Shown: in pieces, positions 51,304 through 53,783 of the stretch | How the letters are laid out: every line of letters begins with the position of its first letter | How positions within the stretch are numbered: the first letter of the stretch is position 1 | Assembly: GCA_013791765.1 (NCBI GenBank) | Contig: VMTC01000009.1 | Location: forward strand, 1 to 53,783 | DNA: 53,783 nt | Direction: 5' to 3' | Source: Rhodoferax sp. | Lineage (GTDB): Bacteria; Pseudomonadota; Gammaproteobacteria; Burkholderiales; Burkholderiaceae_C | Position numbers and translations under genes: made by a program | Notes under the pieces: model-generated | Databases searched by the model: none | Told to the model about the DNA's origin: nothing | The model's input: only the letters and a program-made list of their open reading frames with translations

Positions 51304-53229
51304 TCAACCAACAGACTTGTGAGTGATGTCACCGGATATTCTTTGCACGAATGCATCGAGGGACATCACACCGAGGTCTAAACCACCCCGGGCGCGCACT
51401 GCAACGGTACCTGCTGCTTTCTCTTTGTCACCAACGACCAAGATGTAGGGCAGCTTTTGCATTGAATGCTCGCGTATTTTAAACGTAATTTTTTCGTTGC
51501 GCAGATCAGCGACCACCCTAAGCCTTTGATCTGGCAAAGCATTCTTCAATTTTTCAACAATTTCACGACAATAATCAGCTTGCGCATCGGTGATGTTGAG
51601 CACCGTGACCTGGACCGGGGCCAGCCAGACCGGCAGGGCGCCGGCACTTTCCTCGATCAAGATGCCGATGAAGCGCTCCAGACTGCCCACAATGGCGCGG
51701 TGCAACATGACCGGCCGGTGGCGGGCGCCATCTTCGCCCACATACTCGGCATCCAGGCGCTCGGGCATCGAAAAATCGACCTGAATGGTGCCGCACTGCC
51801 ACTGGCGACCAATGGCATCTTTGAGCGTGTACTCGATTTTCGGGCCATAAAACGCACCCTCGCCCGGGGTGATTTCATAGGCGCAACCCGAGGCCTGCAG
51901 ACTCTGCACCAGCGCGGCCTCGGCCTTATCCCAGATTTCATCGGAACCGATGCGCTTTTCGGGGCGCGTGGCGATCTTGTAAATGATGTTTTTAAAGCCA
52001 AAGTCGGCATAGACTTTTTGCAGCAAGGCCGTGTAGTCGACGCACTCCTGCAGAATCTGGTCTTCGGTGCAAAAAATGTGGCCGTCGTCCTGGGTAAAGC
52101 CGCGCACGCGCATGATGCCGTGCAAGCCGCCCGAGGGTTCATTGCGATGGCACTGGCCGAATTCACCGTAGCGCAGCGGCAGATCACGGTAGCTCTTGAT
52201 GCCCTGCTTGAAGATCAGAATATGGCCCGGACAGTTCATCGGTTTCAGGGCGTACTCACGCTTCTCCGACTCCGTCGTGAACATGTTCTCGCGGTATTTG
52301 TCCCAATGGCCGGTCTTCTCCCACAAGGATTTGTCGAGAATCTGCGGACCTTTGACCTCCTGGTAGCCGTTGTCGCGATACACCTGGCGCATGTATTGCT
52401 CCACGCCCTGCCACAAGGTCCAGCCCTTGGGGTGCCAGAACACCAGACCCGGCGCATGGTCATCAATGTGAAACAGATCAAGTTCGCGCCCAAGTTTGCG
52501 GTGATCGCGCTTCTCGGCTTCTTCAAGCATTGTCAAATGCTGCTGCAATTCGTCCTTGGTGGCCCAGGCTGTGCCGTAGATGCGCTGCAGCATTTCGTTG
52601 CGATGGTCGCCTCGCCAGTAGGCCCCGGCCAGCTTCATCAGCTTGAAGAATTTCAGTTTGCCGGTGCTTGGCACATGCGGGCCACGGCACAAATCCTCAA
52701 ACTGGCCTTCACGGTACAGCGACACGTCCTCGCCCGCCGGAATGCTGCCAATGATTTCTGCCTTGTAGTGCTCCCCCAAGCCTTTGAAGTACGCCACCGC
52801 CTCGTCGCGCGGCAGCACGCGGCGGGTGATGGGCTCGTCTTTGGACGCCAGCGCTGTCATCTTCTGCTCAATCGCGGCCAAGTCTTCCAGCGTGAACGGG
52901 CGCTTGTAGGAGAAATCGTAGAAAAACCCGTTTTCAATCACCGGACCAATCGTGACTTGCGCATCTGGGAACAGCTCTTTGACAGCGTACGCCAGCAAGT
53001 GCGCGGTTGAGTGCCGAATCACTTCCAGGCCCTCTGCATCCTTGGCGGTGATGATGGCCACCGGACTGTTGCTTTGAATCAGATAACCGGTGTCCACGAC
53101 CTTGCCGTCCACCTTGCCTGCCAGCGCTGCCTTGGCCAGCCCGGCACCAATGGAAGCGGCCACCTCGGCCACGGTGACCGGAGCCGGATAGTCACGAAGA
53201 GAGCCGTCAGGCAGTGTGATTTGAATCAT
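51304..53229 (-). CDS. thrS: threonine-tRNA ligase
   Basis: A 641-residue class II synthetase. The N-terminal TGS domain starts [20 protein letters not shown]; the editing domain carries [20 protein letters not shown]; the catalytic domain has [34 protein letters not shown] (zinc cysteines and histidine in this core) and [20 protein letters not shown]. The anticodon domain closes the protein ([14 protein letters not shown]). The start at 53229 matches families. It heads the thrS-infC-rpmI-rplT-pheS-pheT-ihfA-merR block. Confidence 0.98.
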   Translation of the reverse strand: MIQITLPDGSLRDYPAPVTVAEVAASIGAGLAKAALAGKVDGKVVDTGYLIQSNSPVAIITAKDAEGLEVIRHSTAHLLAYAVKELFPDAQVTIGPVIENGFFYDFSYKRPFTLEDLAAIEQKMTALASKDEPITRRVLPRDEAVAYFKGLGEHYKAEIIGSIPAGEDVSLYREGQFEDLCRGPHVPSTGKLKFFKLMKLAGAYWRGDHRNEMLQRIYGTAWATKDELQQHLTMLEEAEKRDHRKLGRELDLFHIDDHAPGLVFWHPKGWTLWQGVEQYMRQVYRDNGYQEVKGPQILDKSLWEKTGHWDKYRENMFTTESEKREYALKPMNCPGHILIFKQGIKSYRDLPLRYGEFGQCHRNEPSGGLHGIMRVRGFTQDDGHIFCTEDQILQECVDYTALLQKVYADFGFKNIIYKIATRPEKRIGSDEIWDKAEAALVQSLQASGCAYEITPGEGAFYGPKIEYTLKDAIGRQWQCGTIQVDFSMPERLDAEYVGEDGARHRPVMLHRAIVGSLERFIGILIEESAGALPVWLAPVQVTVLNITDAQADYCREIVEKLKNALPDQRLRVVADLRNEKITFKIREHSMQKLPYILVVGDKEKAAGTVAVRARGGLDLGVMSLDAFVQRISGDITHKSVG

Positions 53230-53299
53230 GATCAATATGAAAAAAGAATAAAACCGCAGCAAAAAGCGCGGAACCGGCCGCGCTTCACTGCAAATGATG

Positions 53300-53348
53300 A
53301 CTATGAATACAGTAGCGACCTACGCCCTATATACGAGGGCTAGAGGCC
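53300..53348 (-). repeat. GCCC-N20-GCTA repeat, copy 15
   Basis: The complement of GCCC at 53337-53340 and the GCTA end at 53313-53316, 20 bases apart, with the common TAGAGGCC end. It lies upstream of thrS. Confidence 0.8.
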
Positions 53349-53443
53349 AAAAAAATCCATAAACTGCGCGATGGTCCTGAACACCGCCATGAGCGACCAA
53401 CCGGTCTGATTCGCTGGGCAGGGACAAGCTGTCTAGTTTAACC

Positions 53444-53483
53444 AAAAAGGGCCTGTGTTCCCCTTAGCGGAGAACACAGGCCC
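53444..53483 (-). terminator. terminator of the isocitrate lyase gene
   Basis: On the minus strand, GGGCCTGTGTTC / GAACACAGGCCC (12-bp stem, 11-base loop) followed by a short T run, 23 bases after the stop codon. Confidence 0.85.
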
Positions 53484-53505
53484 AGCAGTGCCTTAGCTGG
53501 GGCGC

Positions 53506-53783
53506 TTAATGGAACTGTTCTTCTTCAGTGGAACCAGTCAGCGCCGTCACATTCGACTTGCCACCCTGAATCACTGTGGTGACCTCGTCAAAATAGCCGG
53601 TGCCCACTTCTTGCTGGTGCGACACAAAGGTGTAACCGCGCGTGCGTGCGGCGAATTCGGGCTCTTGCACCTTCTCAACGTACGCTGTCATGCCGCGTTT
53701 GACGTAATCCTGCGCCAGGTCGAACATGTTGAACCACATCGAGTGAATGCCGGCCAAGGTGATGCACTGCTACTTGTAACCCA
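53506..53783 (-). pseudogene. aceA: C-terminal part of isocitrate lyase with an in-frame stop, partial
   Basis: The minus-strand frame reads AGIHSMWFNMFDLAQDYVKR, YVEKVQEPEFAAR, FVSHQQEVGTGYFDEV and SNVTALTGSTEEEQFH, the C-terminus of isocitrate lyase (glyoxylate shunt: isocitrate to glyoxylate plus succinate). Upstream the frame reads GYK, a TAG stop (53770-53772), then QCITLAGIHS, where the family has GYK-x-QFITLAGIHS. The stop and the Cys both look like changes from a normal codon. With only 11 more bases available, sequencing error, an edge of low-quality assembly and a true nonsense mutation cannot be told apart. Confidence 0.7.

Noticed and set aside
1-53783. CRISPR arrays, prophage, integrase, IS transposases
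   Set aside because: No regularly spaced identical repeats with unique spacers, no transposase or phage genes found on either strand.

Overview
The window looks like chromosome of a betaproteobacterium of the order Burkholderiales, most likely a Comamonadaceae close to Rhodoferax. The evidence is moderately high GC, typical Burkholderiales gene order (ruvX-pyrR-pyrB-pyrC'; rpsP-rimM-trmD-rplS; cysS-alkA-accA-tilS-lysC; thrS-infC-rpmI-rplT-pheS-pheT-ihfA-merR-tRNA-Pro), a form II RuBisCO cluster, and dense small palindromic repeats of a kind I remember from this family. Most of the window is housekeeping DNA. I see no prophage, insertion sequence, CRISPR array or rRNA operon.

Layout. 1-5.5 kb: the end of a receiver-domain protein, a DNA photolyase, and an overlapping pyrimidine set (algH, ruvX, pyrR, pyrB and a catalytically dead dihydroorotase homologue). 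5.7-13.5 kb: an EF-G paralogue, a secreted beta/gamma-crystallin repeat protein, tRNA hydroxylation and ribosome-rescue genes, a 0.67-kb non-coding stretch with a long inverted repeat, and a ribosome-assembly GTPase. 14.6-20 kb: a compact Calvin-cycle operon, cbbY-cbbF-cbbP-cbbM (form II), divergent from cbbR, with a readable LysR-type control region. 20-23.4 kb: an alanine-rich lipoprotein with a structured leader, a Na+/H+ antiporter, a decayed DUF47 gene, a TM2 protein and an acetyltransferase. 23.5-34.5 kb: the rpsP operon, nudL, a CbiB-like protein, hisC, rsgA, phhB, an M48 protease, orn and a DEAD-box helicase. 34.9-40.5 kb: tRNA-Ser and the cysS-to-lysC block. 40.7-45.2 kb: two secreted proteins sharing a C-terminal domain, two cyclophilins, lpxH and tRNA-Pro. 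45.3-53.2 kb: the translation and IHF block, with infC starting on ATC. The right edge holds the C-terminus of isocitrate lyase, with an in-frame stop codon 11 bases from the end.

The most interesting signal is a family of 15 short repeats with rigid geometry: GCCC, exactly 20 bases, GCTA, 9 bases, TAGC. About half are intergenic, some inside operons. Eight overlap coding sequence, and all eight lie in the sense orientation. Five of these (pyrC', phhB, tilS, alkA, ppiA) are read in the same, stop-free frame and give related peptides (L-A-P/L-...-A-T/I-...-I-A). One copy encodes the hydrophobic core of a signal peptide. One holds the start codon of hisC, one the start of alkA, and one ends cbbY. 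This resembles the protein-coding palindromic elements known from Rickettsia, and may be a mobile element that repeatedly turns into protein sequence.
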